Shown here piece by piece: positions 24,165 to 36,388 of a stretch of DNA of 64,000 nucleotides. Position numbers and translations under genes: made by a program. Source of the DNA: Ziziphus jujuba (lineage: Eukaryota > Streptophyta > Magnoliopsida > Rosales > Rhamnaceae); assembly GCF_031755915.1 (NCBI RefSeq), contig NC_083382.1, forward strand, positions 9,636,001-9,700,000, in the 5' to 3' direction. Numbering within the stretch: the stretch's first letter is position 1; every line of letters starts with the position of its first letter. The notes below the pieces were generated by a model. That model saw only the letters and a list, made by a program, of their open reading frames with translations. It was not told where the DNA came from and did not search any database.

Positions 24165-25150
24165 AATATATATATATATATATATATATACCCTTATAAG
24201 TGAAAGAAAGTATATATCTATCTAGCTAATCTGCTTTCTTTATATATTTTAAGATGTAATAAATTTGTTCAAATAAGTTGTGGTTTTTTTATGAAGTCAC
24301 TTGTATCCATATTTAGAAAATTGTGAATTTTAAATATTAAAAAATATTATTATAAATGATCAAAAATAATAAATTTGGAATATTTAATAAATAAAAATGA
24401 TGTGTACGTGTTTTATTCCTGAATTTATAACCATTTATTTAATATAATAAATAAAATGAGGTGCTTATTTATTTTAAAAATAATATAATATTATAATGTA
24501 TAAATTATTAGTATATTTGGTGTTTTGACTTTTTGAAAGTAAATTTTAAACTGAAAATATATTTTATTATATATATAATTGTTAAAAAAAAAAGAAAGAG
24601 AGAAAAATAGAAAAAAAAAGTCAGAAAAGTAAATTTAGAATGAGAAAATAAAGTTGATAGATTATTGTTATTATTATAAAATAGAAAAAAGTATTTGATA
24701 GAGAAAATTGTGTTTGTTTATTTATTTATTTATTTAATTTTGAGATGTTTAACAAACAGCCACTAGCAAAAAAAACATTTTTGATAAATAAACAAATTAT
24801 AAATAATTAATTAGAAAAAGTAAAAAAATAAAAAGCCAACGGATTACCAAGCTGCACGATAATCAAAGTGCTTTCACTTCTTCCAATGCTCCTTTCATAG
24901 ATGCAAGGCTCTTCCTAAAATTTTGGCTGCTTTAGGTTAATTTTATGTTTGGGAATCTGTAAATATTTCTTTTTTCGACGAAAAAAAAAAAAAAAAAGTT
25001 ACATGCAATGAGAAATATGAATAATTTTCAGTAAATAAAAATATTATTTAAAATTACAACAAGAATAATCTGAAATTTCCAAAAAATCACTTTGAATTTA
25101 CTATTTGGAATCTTATGCAACATCTAGAAATATTAATCAAGCATCGTATT
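24165..25150 (+). repeat. Duplicated 3' flank of gene C
   Basis: It is colinear with the flank of gene B up to CTTATGCAACATCTAGAAAT near 25115, with gaps. It lacks the LTR found in the B flank. Non-coding. Confidence 0.7.
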
Positions 25151-25526
25151 AAACAATTATGGTGGTGGTGATGGTGAAGAAAAGTCAAAAGATTCTTTAA
25201 GCAATTAAATAAAATAATCACTCAATGTAAAGCCTCATACTTGGCCCTAAAGCACATTGATTGGGCCTTGGGCTTGAGATTTAAAGCTGATTTGAAATCC
25301 AAAATTTGATCTGAAAATATATTTTACCTTCAAAATTCAGAATAACTTATATTTTTCAAAAGAAAAAAAAAAAAAAAACTTATCTTCTATTATGAAACAA
25401 CAATAAAAACATCAATCCCTCCCAAAAAAAAAAACTTATCTTAGGATATGAAAAAATATAAAATAAAACAAATAATAAGCAAATACGATTTAATATATAA
25501 CAAAGTGAATAACATTATATATATAT

Positions 25527-25563
<37 letters not shown>

Positions 25564-26063
25564 TATTTATATTTATATTTAAAAAAAAGATACATATTTA
25601 ACAAAAAGAAAAAAAGAAAAAAAGGGACTAGAGAATCATATCAGACTTGTTAATTGATTGAGCTTCGGACTAGTTCGACAGCAAGCCCAATAAGCGTTCT
25701 TCCTACCAAATTTATACTAAAAATTTAACAATATATTTGGATTAAAGGAAAAAGAGAAAAGAAAAGGAATGTTTAATAAAGAAAGGAAAATGAAATAATG
25801 AAAATAAAAGTATTTATCAGCAATGACTGTTTGTTTGTTTGGATGATTAGTGAATATAAAAAAAAAAAGGAAAGAATATGAAAGATAATAAATATTTTCA
25901 TATAGTAATAATAATTTATTTTTAAATGCCAAGTTCTTTTTTCTGAATTGGATACTGATTGAATACATTATAGCTGACATCAACTTGTCCTAGCAATAGA
26001 AGTATTTCCAAAGGTTTCGTTAATTTTTATATTTTGTTGCCATATCAGATCGGTAAAGATTTA

Positions 26064-26103
<40 letters not shown>

Positions 26104-27524
26104 TTTTAATGATTATAACTTACCAAAATAATTATTATCTAGATTTTTAAAAAAAAAAATAATTAAAAAATAAATTATTATCAATTGTTATTATTTTTTA
26201 AATATATATATATGTAATTAATTAATTAAGATTTAAATTGAATCATTGAAGAGTAAATTGCGATTTGAATGTTGTTAAGTAAATATTTATGCTATTCATT
26301 TTATAAATCCTTTCAACCTTGCATTGCATCCCATACACAGCAATCCATAAATGCCTTGAATTGCTCTTACATGCACTCTTTATCCTATCTACCACGCACA
26401 GCTTTAAGCCAGGGACCATTTCCGGAGGAAAACTTTAGTAGTGGCCTCTAACACTGAATCCAAAAGATGTGACACGGTACCGCTGCCCAATGGAGCCATC
26501 GATCAAAACAAATTTTGCACAGTTTCTTACAAAGGCTCTAAAATTAAATAACTAAAATATCCAACAATTATTACCGCAGAAATTAACGCCACATTTCTTC
26601 CTGCACATTGGTTGGTCCCCATTTTTTATTTTTTGAAAAATGAATTTTAATGAAAAGAAAGAAGAAAAGCAACTACACTGCAAGATTCCTTGTTAATGTG
26701 TGGCAGTTTGTCCCGTCTCACCTAATCTTTCTAGGAATCCGTTTCAGTGGCAGGAAATCTTCGGTTGAATAGGAAATCGGTGTGAGAAGAGGGTAAAAAT
26801 TTATGCCCGCAGAAAGAGGAATTATATTATATAGGATAATTTTACGGTAAGTTAATTATTTAAAATTAATATTTTATGAATAAAAATATTGATTGATATT
26901 TTTGTTTATAAAATATTAATTTTTAATGAGTTTATATTTAAATTGTTCGTATTATAAAATTTTTTTATATACTATTAATAATATATATTTTTATTTTTTA
27001 TATTTAAATATAATTATATTAATAAATATAAATATATTTTCAACGTATATAATATATTATTAAAAATATTAATTTTCTTGTTTAAAATGTATTTTTTTAT
27101 AGAAATATTATTATTAATTATTTTATTATTATTTTTTATGAAGAAACGAGGAATTTCTTCCTCCGTGTCCCGTTTTTCCACGGGGGATTCCTGTTCCGCC
27201 CCTGGTTAAAAGAAAAAGAGCGGAGATATGGGATGGGAATGTCACAGAACAATTAAGGGCAAAAAAATAACTGGCCACAAGATCAGCCACATGACTGGAA
27301 GTCCTAAATCTTTATTTGATTTCCAACAGCAGATATCTGGAATTCCAACCACTGGGATCTCGACTTCTAAAGCACCTTCAAGATTTTGCCACCACTGCTG
27401 AGCTGAGCAGCATACTTAGATGCCCACGCTGGAGATTCTACTTCCTCATCAAAAGGAGACACCGCATCACTCGAAGAAGTTGGTTGCCACCTTTCTTGGT
27501 AAAAGCCCAGGTACTACTTTAATT
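25151..27524. other. Intergenic spacer between genes C and D
   Basis: The region is AT-rich, with (TA)n at about 25518-25562 and a poly(A) run of about 40 bases near 26062-26101. A less AT-rich patch at about 27320-27530 reads like decayed coding sequence (for example GIPTTGIST) but has stops in every frame, and I do not recognise it. No intact gene is seen. Confidence 0.5.
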
Positions 27525-28175
27525 ATTAGTGAACTAAAATGCTTTTGATTTGTACTGTTTTGGTTGAGTTCCTAAATCAGCACATTGACATTGCTGCCCA
27601 CGAACTAGCTCTAATAGGGATTGAATTTTGGAACCAATATGGTTGAATTAATTTTTATTGTGGTTATGTACTAGAAAATTTTGCCTTTTCTATTTTTCGT
27701 GGTCGTAATAATGATCCTTGAATTTTACTTTTTGGTGCTGGCTGTTTATACCACTACAAATATCAATTTTATAATTTTTGACTTCATTATGATCTTTAAA
27801 ATTAAATTATCAAAATATCCAAAAATTATTATCAATAGTGCTACAAATTAACACCAGATTTCTTTTCATCACATTGGTTTGGTTGCCATTTTCTTGGGAA
27901 AAGTAGTATTGAAATTATTTATGCACTAAAATCTGCTTTTGATTTATACTGTTCTGGTTGAGTTCCTAAATCCGCAAATTAACACTAGCTCAGTAGGGAT
28001 TGAATTTTGGAACTAAAGGTTGAATTAATATTGATTGTAATACGTGCAGGAAAGATTGTTCTTTTTATTTTTCAGGATCTTCAATATGATCCTTTGAATG
28101 TGTATATATATATATATACACATATATTTTTTGGTGCTGGCCATTATAGTTTTAAGTCACCACAAACATCAATTT
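27525..28175 (+). repeat. Diverged tandem duplication
   Basis: Two units, about 27525-27790 and 27905-28175, share GCTTTTGATTTRTACTGTT, GGTTGAGTTCCTAAATC, GGGATTGAATTTTGGAAC and TTTTTGGTGCTGGC. Non-coding. Confidence 0.7.
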
Positions 28176-28234
28176 GCTGACTGAACTTTTTTTTTTTTTT
28201 CTTTGGGTTAAATAATGTACCTAATAATTTTATA

Positions 28235-28833
28235 TTTAGTTAGTATATATCAAATTTCAAATATTAATATGTTGTCATAAACAAATTTGATTAACATTTT
28301 AGTGTCATTCTTTACTTTTTTTGTTTGTTTAATTTTTTTAAAATTTCAAGCTTTATCTTTTTATCTTTATGTTTTGTTTTATTCTTTTAAAAGTCTTCGA
28401 TCATTTGGATTGATGCTAACAGTAACATATGTGGATGTAATCAAAAGCACTTCAACGCAAGCTTCAAGAGAGAAGCAACTGAAACTAAAAGTCTACACTT
28501 TCTTTTTGTAAATAAATCTTGAACTGCAAATTTATTTTCTATATTTAGTACGTATATTAATTTGTCAACAATATAATTCGTGTTAACATTACTCATTTAT
28601 TATTTCTCTTTCCATTTATTTTTATTTTTTGATTTTCAAGCTTTTATCGTTTTATCTTCATATTTTGTCTTTTTCTCTCAAAAAATCTTCATTTAAAATT
28701 GATGATAACATAACATGTGTGGATGAGATTTTATAAGCACTTAGACACAAGCAATTAGCTTCAACAGAGAAAGCAACTAACCAATATGTATACGCCTTCT
28801 TTCTGTATTTAAATATTGAACTGCAAAATACCA
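28235..28833 (+). promoter_or_regulatory. Tandemly duplicated proximal promoter of gene D
   Basis: Two units of about 300 bp, 28235-28534 and 28535-28833, align throughout: TATATTTAGT, a CAAGCTTTATC-like block, ATATGTGGATG or ACATGTGTGGATG, AAGCACTT, AGAGAAGCAACT or AGAAAGCAACT, and TTGAACTGCAAA. The downstream unit has TATTTAAATA at 28806-28815, a plausible TATA element 41 bases before the start codon. The upstream unit has a degraded version at that position. Confidence 0.65.
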
Positions 28834-28855
28834 TAATACAGCAGGGTGAAAGAAC

Positions 28856-31273
28856 ATGGATTATTCCAGATCAGAAACTCATCAAAAACCTCATGCAATT
28901 TGCATTCCTTTGCCACTTCAAAGCCACATCAAAGCTATGCTTAAACTAGCAAAACTTCTTTACCATAGAGGTTTCTACATAACCTTTATAAACACAGAGT
29001 TCAACCACAAGCGGTTTCTCAAATCTTTAGGTCCAAAATCTTTGGATGGCTTGCCTGACTTCGTTTTCGAAACCATTCCCGATGGCCTCCCTCCTTCCGA
29101 TGAAGATGTGACACAAGACATCCCTTCTCTTCTTGAATCCATAAGAAACAACTTAATGTTGCCTCCATTTCTTGATCTCCTTACAAGAATCAATCAAACT
29201 AGTACTGCCACTTCTAGTAACCCTCCTGTGACTTGCATGGTTACGGACAATATCATGGGGGTGTTCACAGTGCTAGCTGGTGAACAGCTTGGAATTCCTG
29301 TTGCAATGTTTATTTCTTTTTCTGCTTGTGGGTTTTTAGGGCTCACTCAATATCCAGCTTTGATCGAGAGAGGATTTGCCCCTTTAAAAGGTACTGATCA
29401 TTTTAAAGCAAAGCATATATAATGTATCAGTAATACTAAATACACCAAAATATTATATGATAAAAAATTGCATGCTATTAACTAAAGGAAATCAATGAAA
29501 CTTTTTTTTGATTTTATTCATCAATAACAATAAGCATCATTTTCCATGCTTTACATACCAATTGATAAGCATATATTATGTATCATATTTCGGTAGTTTA
29601 AAAAACAAGCATAATTAAATACGTAAATTGAAAAGTCATCATCCATACTCTGAATTTCAAATAATTAGAACCACCAAATGAATTGAACTTTACTCTCTAC
29701 GACCAAATTTTTTAAAATATCTTACTAAGCCATAAGCATGTAAACCCATACATATCAGAGCCCCAAAAATTAATATACCTTTACGTATTTTTTTTTTTTT
29801 TGGCGCCTTTATGTAGTTTTTTAGCGCACACATATATTTGATACATTTCCACACCCATGTCACCATGTATACACACACTTAACACATGTCATAATATGCA
29901 GGTACACTTATATCCATACACATGTCACAAAACTCTCTCACACGTATATGGCACATGGGAACACTTATCACTTTTCTATAATATTGTAATAAAATAATAT
30001 ATTTAATATTAACAATAATTTTAATTAAAAAATTGTAATGCTTATCCACTTAGATTCATAATGAAGCTTAGTTAAAGCGAAAATCAAGAAAGATATTTTA
30101 AGAAAACGAGTTCAAAAAGACTTTATGATAAATATCAGTTAAACAGAATATCTAATCTCATTATTAGAATATAAAAACCAATTAAATGAGTTATATGATT
30201 ATGGACAAAACACAAAAAAATTTAACATTATATTGAAGATGGAGATGTATTTTGGTTAATTTTTTTTGGGCACTATATTTTGGTTAATTTAATTACTATT
30301 TTATTGATACTTTTTATATTTGGGTCTTGCAGATGAGAGCTATCTAACAAATGGTTTTTTGGAAACCATTATAGATTGGATTCCAGGAATGAAAGACATT
30401 CGATTGAGGGATCTCCCAACCTTTTTCCGAACTACGGATCCACAAGATATCATGTTTAACTTCGCACTGGAAGCAAACAAACGATATTGTAAAGCTTCAG
30501 CAATTGTAATACATACATTTGATGCATTGGAAAGAGATGTTTTGGATGCTCTATCATCCATAATGCCTCCAAAATTCTATGCAATCGGTCCTCTCCAACT
30601 TCTTCTGAACCAAATGCCAGAAGAATCTTTCAAGCAAATAGGATACAGCCTTTGGAAAGAGGACTCAAAGTGCCTCCAATGGCTGGATACAAAGCCACCG
30701 AACTCAGTAGTGTATGTGAATTTTGGAAGCATAACAATTATTTCACAGCAACAACTAGTTGAGTTTGCTATGGGACTTGCAAATAGCAAGAAACTATTTT
30801 TGTGGATAATTAGGCCTGATTTAGTTGTAGGTAAATCAGCTGTTTTGCCACCTGAATTTGAAGACCAAGTTAAAGAAACAGGTCTAATAGCAAGTTGGTG
30901 TCCACAAGAACAAGTCCTTGATCATCCATCAATTGGAGGGTTTTTAACACACTGTGGATGGAATTCAATCCTTGAGAGTTTATCTGCAGGAGTGCCTATG
31001 CTTTGTTGGCCATTCTTCGGGGACCAGCAAACGAATTGCAGGTTCATTTGCAATGAATGGAGTGTGGGAATGGAGATTGACAATGATGTGAAAAGAGATG
31101 AGGTTGAAAAGCTTGTGAGGGAGTTAGTGGAGGGAGAGAAAGGTAAGGAATTGAAAACTAAGGCCATGGAGTGGAAAAAATTGGCACATGAAGCGACTAG
31201 TCCACACGGCTCATCTACCAAAAGCTTTGACCTTTTGGTCAACCAAGTGCTTCTGGAAAAACAGCATGTGTAA
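28856..31273 (+). CDS. UGT gene D: UGT85A-like UDP-glycosyltransferase, two exons
   Basis: Exon 1 is 28856-29390 and exon 2 is 30333-31273; the intron is 942 bp, phase 1, with a TCTTGCAG acceptor. The product is 491 residues. His24 lies in LQSHIK (Ser in place of the usual Gly), Asp131 lies in MVTD, and the PSPG box is about 367-410, ending GDQ. Exon 1 is the most divergent of the set (ICIPLP, HRGFYITFIN, VTDNIMGVF), so its acceptor pocket probably differs. AATAAA lies at 31326-31331 and 31350-31355. It has a duplicated promoter of its own. Probable UDP-glucose-dependent enzyme of unknown acceptor. Confidence 0.95.
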
Positions 31274-31381
31274 CTATCATTGGTAAATTTAGGCTTTTTC
31301 TCTGATGTTGTTCTGAGGATTTAGTAATAAAAATTAACTGCTGATGGTTAATAAAAGTGCATAGAAGATTTGTCTTGGTCA

Positions 31382-31419
<38 letters not shown>

Positions 31420-32640
31420 TTTTAGTTTGATAGAGTCGTTTGTTTATTTTCAATCATTGAAGTAGTAAGATCAATGTGTTTCTATTGTAGTTGAGATAAC
31501 GAATCATATGAATGTAATGTTTTATTGTTTAGCTGGAGAGAAAATCAGAATATGTACATGTATTTAAGCATATGAGATAGCTAGTAGTTCACCTTCGAAT
31601 GAGAGCCCATCGAAACTTCAATACAAACGGGGTTGTTCACCAAAAACAAGAGGGTCTATTTGGTATACTCGCGAAATTAATGGGATTGGACTATGTGAAA
31701 TTAGTTCGATAAAAGTTTATAATTGTTTAATCTAATCTAATACATTCCACATTTTAAAGTAACTCACAAAATTTAATTTGAGTGCAATCTGCAAAATGGA
31801 TCAGATTGTATACAAATGCTACAAATGTAAAGAATTTTTTAACCATTTGAACTTTTAAAATTAATAATAATCAAATAAGATTTATTTGGTTTACTAGCTA
31901 AATTAATGGGATTGGACCATATGAAATTAGATTCGATAAAATTTAAAATAATTTAATCTAATCTAATACATTCCACATACCAAAATAATCCGTCAAATTT
32001 AATTTGAATGCAAACTGCAAAATGGATCAGGTTGTAAGCAAATACTATATTTAAAAAGATTTTAACCTTTTAAATTTTTGAAATCAATCATAATTTATTA
32101 ATATTTAATTTATTTTGTTTTTTTACATTTTATTTTTCTACTAATACTGTGAAAGGCATGAAAAATATTTATATATCTCAAATATTTGAATATGGAAATC
32201 TACCTATTTTTCTTTTTTATGTCAACTTGGGAAAACGACAAGCTGATAAAGAGAGATTGTTAGGAATTCAATAATTAAGTATACGGGGAAGTTAATATAA
32301 ACTTTTTCAGCTTATTATATTTCTCTTGCTAAAAAATATTTCCCTTGCTAAATAGTTAGTATTATAATTTCGTACTGTTTTTTAATTAAAGATTTGTATA
32401 CTTGGTACTAATTATTGCCTTTGCTCGGTAATATGTTCACGTACAAAGGAGTAATATTCAAATATTAATAATATAATATACAGATTCCTTGTATGATATA
32501 AGCTGTTTTGTCTTTTTGTATTGTATTCAATATGGCTCTGCTTTCTTTTTTCCCTTGGATTCCCTGCTGCTCATAAAACAACCCCATGAGGCAAATGATC
32601 ACTTTTAATAAAGGTAATTGCTTTTTTTTCTTTTTTCTTT
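31274..32640. other. Spacer after gene D with a tandem duplication
   Basis: A (TA)n tract lies at about 31384-31415. Two units at about 31650-31871 and 31880-32095 share AATTAATGGGATTGGAC, TTTAATCTAATCTAATACAT and CTGCAAAATGGATCAGRTTG. The rest is AT-rich and non-coding. Confidence 0.6.
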
Positions 32641-32649
32641 TTTGGTGAA

Positions 32650-33010
32650 TAATTGCTTTCTTATTTATTTATTTATTTATTTATTTTCGATAAATGGAAA
32701 TTGCATTACTTACAAAAGACATCCGGAACAACGGAGAGAAATGGGAGCTCAAACAGATCCCATTACATCAGTAGATGCAATATCAAGAAAATTGACAGGA
32801 ATGCTCTTCACATAAGAGTCAACAAAATAAACATTACAGCAATTCAAAGGAGATTTTGCAACACTATCAACTAAAATATTGGATCTTCTAAAATATTGAA
32901 TCTGTGAGGAATAGAAAGAAATTCATATATGATGTGCCAGCCGACGGATTCTCCTTCACCACAAAGTAAGAATACCAGTCAACATTCCGGTTGCTTTCTT
33001 ATCCTTGAAG
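32650..33010 (-). mobile_element. Possible LINE 3' end
   Basis: On the minus strand an open stretch with ILVDSVAKSPLN resembles the C-terminal RNase H-like part of plant LINE ORF2. It is followed by a short non-coding tail and an (ATAAA)n-type simple repeat at about 32660-32686, as LINE 3' ends often have. It is truncated, with stops. The assignment rests on this arrangement more than on sequence similarity. Confidence 0.4.
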
Positions 33011-33530
33011 TGACCATATGGATGCTGGAATATAACAATGTGATCTCCTTGTTTTAAAATATGATTTTTTTAAAAAAACTTTTTTTTACATTTTTTTGGG
33101 TCCTATTATTATAGTTTTAAACTAGACAAAATTTAAATAACTTTAATAACAGAAAAAAAAAAAAAAAAGGAAAACGCTCTGTCTAAAGCAGCTGTAGCCC
33201 AGGTTCAGAGAATCACAAGTCCTCAGGCTAATTAACATAGAACTGTTGAAAAATTGCGAATTATATAAATAATTTACTAAACCAAAAAAAGAAAAGTCTC
33301 ATTTAGTAATTTAATGTTGATGTCTATCTGGTCCCAACTCGATAGATTGTATAACTTTTTTGTCAATGTTCAAAGAATCTTTTGACAGTAATAATAATAA
33401 CAATAAAGACAAAAAATAAATATAAATAAATAAAGTAACTTTTATTAAAGAATGTAAGGGTTTCGTTTATGTAATTTTCAGAAAATACAAATGTAGATCT
33501 GCAAATTCTTTAAAGCAAAGGGGCTATTCC

Positions 33531-33540
33531 TATATATATT
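33531..33540 (+). promoter_or_regulatory. Putative TATA box of gene E
   Basis: TATATATATT lies about 54-63 bases upstream of the start codon, after a less AT-rich stretch (AAAGGGGCTATTCC). Confidence 0.5.
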
Positions 33541-33593
33541 AAAAGATAAACATATACTTGCAAATTTCTTTTCCTTTTTTTGGAAAAATAGTA

Positions 33594-35673
33594 ATGGATT
33601 CAAATTCAAGAAAACCAGATAAGCCTCATGTCGTATTCCTTCCCTTTCCAGCCCAGGGCCACATTAAACCATTGCTAAAAGTAGCAAAGCTCCTCCATTA
33701 CAGAGGTTTCCACATAACCTTTGTAAACACAGAGTTCAACCACAAACGATTTCTCAAATCTCTCGGTCCAAACTCTCTCGATGGCTTGCCGGATTTTCGA
33801 TTCGAAACCATTCCCGATGGCCTCCCACCTTCAGATGACGATGCTACACAACACGCCCCTTCCCTTTGCGATGCCATTAGAAAAAAATTAAGCTTGCCTC
33901 CATTTCTTGACCTCCTTAAAAAGCTTAATCCACCTGTCACTTGCATCTTCTCCGATTGGCTCATGCTCTACTCCGTCGAAGCTGCTGAACAACTTGGTGT
34001 TCCTGTGATCATGTTTGTTAGCTTCGCTGCATGTGTTTTCATGGCAATCAGTCACTATCCAGCTCTTGTTCATAGAGAATTTGCCCCGCTAAAAGGTATG
34101 TACAAGATATCCTGACTTAAAGTAGAAATAAGTCAAAATGCAGTGCAAATGGCTAATTTATCCTGAATTTAAATCTTGATATTCAATCAATGATATATAC
34201 GTATATTGTTCGTTTCTGTTAGCCGCTATTGTGCAGATTATCTTGGGTCTCTCTAGGCATCGGCGTCCTATTACCAATTTTCCATTATTGGAAAGACCAA
34301 GTTGACTTCTGATACATACGGCGTAGTTGTGATAATTAGTTGTTATTTGTGAGTATTATTTTGAAAAATTATATGTAATTTACTTAGATGCTCAGTAGAT
34401 AATTGGACTTTAGATATTCGTTTGTGTGTGTATATATATATATATATATTTCATTATTACTAGGCGTTGTTGCCCAAATTATGTTGGGCGTCTCTAGAAC
34501 CAGTAATAAGACGTTTAGTTGTGATGATTAGTTGTTCCTTTGTGAATTTTATTGCTGGAATTATATGCAATTGGACGTAGATGCGAAATACATAGTTTCT
34601 GAATGTGTTTAATCGTATTGATCATGAATTATACATAGTTTCTGAATGTGTTTAATCGTATTGATCATGAATTATACATAGTTTCTGAATGTGTTTAATC
34701 GTATTGATCATGAATTATATATGCAGATGAGGAGTGTTTAACAAATGGGTTTCTGGACACCGTCATAGATTGGATACCAGGAATAAAAGAAATCCGTCTG
34801 AAGGATCTCCCAACCTTTTTTCGAACAACAAATCCGGAAGACAGCTTGTTCAACAATATGATGGAAGCAGCTGCGATAAGTCATAAAGCTTCAGCAGTTG
34901 TTATTCCCAGTTTCGAAGAGTTAGAGCCGGATGTTTTAGACGTCATGAAATCATCAATGAAGTCTCTAAACGTTTATACGATTGGACCTCTCCAACTTCT
35001 CCTGAACAATGTACCAGAAGACATGAATTCCAAGCACATCGAAGACAGTCTTTGGAAGGAAGAAAAAGAGTGCCTCCAATGGCTGGATACAAAGCCACCG
35101 AACTCAGTTGTGTATGTTAATTTCGGAAGCTTCGTAGTGCTTACGCCGCAACAACTGGTTGAGTTCGGTATGGGACTTGTAAATAGCAACCAAGCGTTCT
35201 TGTGGATAATTAGGCCGGATTTGGTTGCCGGTGAATCGGCGGTTTCGACGGCTGAGTTTGTGAGAGAGTTAGCCAATAAAGAAAGGGGTTTGATAGCAAG
35301 TTGGTGTCCACAAGAGCAAGTTCTAAATCACCCTTCGATTGGAGGATTTTTGACACACTGTGGATGGAATTCAACGATTGAGAGTTTATCCGCTGGAGTG
35401 CCTATGCTGTGTTGGCCATTCTTTGCAGACCAACAAACGAATTGCAGATATAGTTGCAGAGAATGGGGGGTGGGAATGGAGATTGAGAGTGACGTAAACA
35501 GAGATGATATAGAAAAGCTTTTGAGAGAGCTAATGGAAGAAGGAGAGAAAGGTAAGAAAATGAAAGAAAAGGCTATGGAGTGGAAGAAATTGGCTCAAGA
35601 GGCCGCTGGTCTGAATGGTTCTTCTTCCATTAACTTTGATAGGTTAGTGAAAGAAGTGCTTTCAAGGAAATAA
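33594..35673 (+). CDS. UGT gene E: UGT85A-like UDP-glycosyltransferase, two exons
   Basis: Exon 1 is 33594-34095 and exon 2 is 34727-35673; the intron is 631 bp, phase 1. The ATG at 33594 is used because MDSN aligns with its paralogs. The product is 482 residues, with His23 in the canonical AQGHIK, Asp121 in CIFSD, and the PSPG box at about 360-403 ending ADQ. Its loop before the catalytic Asp is the shortest of the six (KKLNPPVTC). An EL insertion occurs near [13 protein letters not shown]. The intron carries a 43-bp triplication ending 8 bases before exon 2 and an older internal duplication. Predicted cytosolic glucosyltransferase; acceptor unknown. Confidence 0.95.
34217..34605 (+). repeat. 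Old internal duplication in the intron of gene E
   Basis: Two diverged stretches, about 34217-34430 and 34459-34605, share TTATSTTGGGYSTCTCTA, GTTGTGATRATTAGTTGTT and an ATTATATGYAATTKRMMKTAGATGC block. The second has lost about 60 bases. Between them is a (TG/TA)n tract. Confidence 0.6.
34590..34718 (+). repeat. Three perfect tandem 43-bp units at the 3' end of the gene E intron
   Basis: The unit begins ACATAGTTTCTGAATGTG and ends GATCATGAATTAT. Three copies (34590-34632, 34633-34675, 34676-34718) appear identical. The last ends 8 bases before the first base of exon 2, so the branch-point region is triplicated. Confidence 0.9.
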
Positions 35674-36388
35674 TATGACATAAAACAAAAGTGGTTCTTC
35701 TCGCTTTCATTTTCGCTTGACAATGATTATGTTTTTTTATTTTTATTTAAATATGTGAATGATTAAAAAAACAAGAAGAAGAAGAAGAAGAAGAAGAAGA
35801 AGAAGAAATACATTAATAGTTTTCAATTAAGTATTTCTATTTTTTTTTTTAAAGAAAAAAGATTTAACCTTATGGCCAATTTCATTAACTTTGTAGTTAG
35901 GCGATAAGTCTAGTTATCATTAATTTAGAGAGGAAAAAAAAATTTTGATGCCCAAATACCTAACACCATTGGCTAGTTATAAGTATATATAATGTACATT
36001 TTATGTAATGTACCACATTCAAATAAAGTAGTACAATATTAATAAATTAAAACCATCTTTAAAAAGATGGCAACTGGTAGAACTTGTGTTGGAGCTTGGC
36101 ACACTCTGTTGGTTCTACATATGGGGGGTTGGGAGGAGGATCTTGTTCTCATTTCAAAGATAGAGATTTATTTTATTTTTTCTTTCACGATGGCAAAAAA
36201 ATGGAGGTTAATTTGGCAGTCAAGAAGAAAGGGAATGAAACTGTTAATGAACGCATGTCTAGGGATGGCAAAAAAACACACAAGAGAATCGAAACATGCA
36301 GTACCTCATCCCTAATGGGATGGGTTTCCCTAATTAAATAGGGTACCAGGGCAAGGATTGAGCAAAAAACTGTGCCCTAGCATGGGGT
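35674..36388. other. Spacer after gene E
   Basis: It contains an (AAG)n microsatellite at about 35773-35807. The two overlapping open frames near 36067-36341 show no recognisable protein and are probably chance. Confidence 0.6.

Noticed and set aside
25518..25562. The long (TA)n tract as a replication origin or matrix attachment site
   Set aside because: Many (TA)n tracts of this kind are scattered across the window, so nothing sets this one apart.
34590..34718. CRISPR-like direct repeats
   Set aside because: The 43-bp units are contiguous without spacers, in a plant intron.
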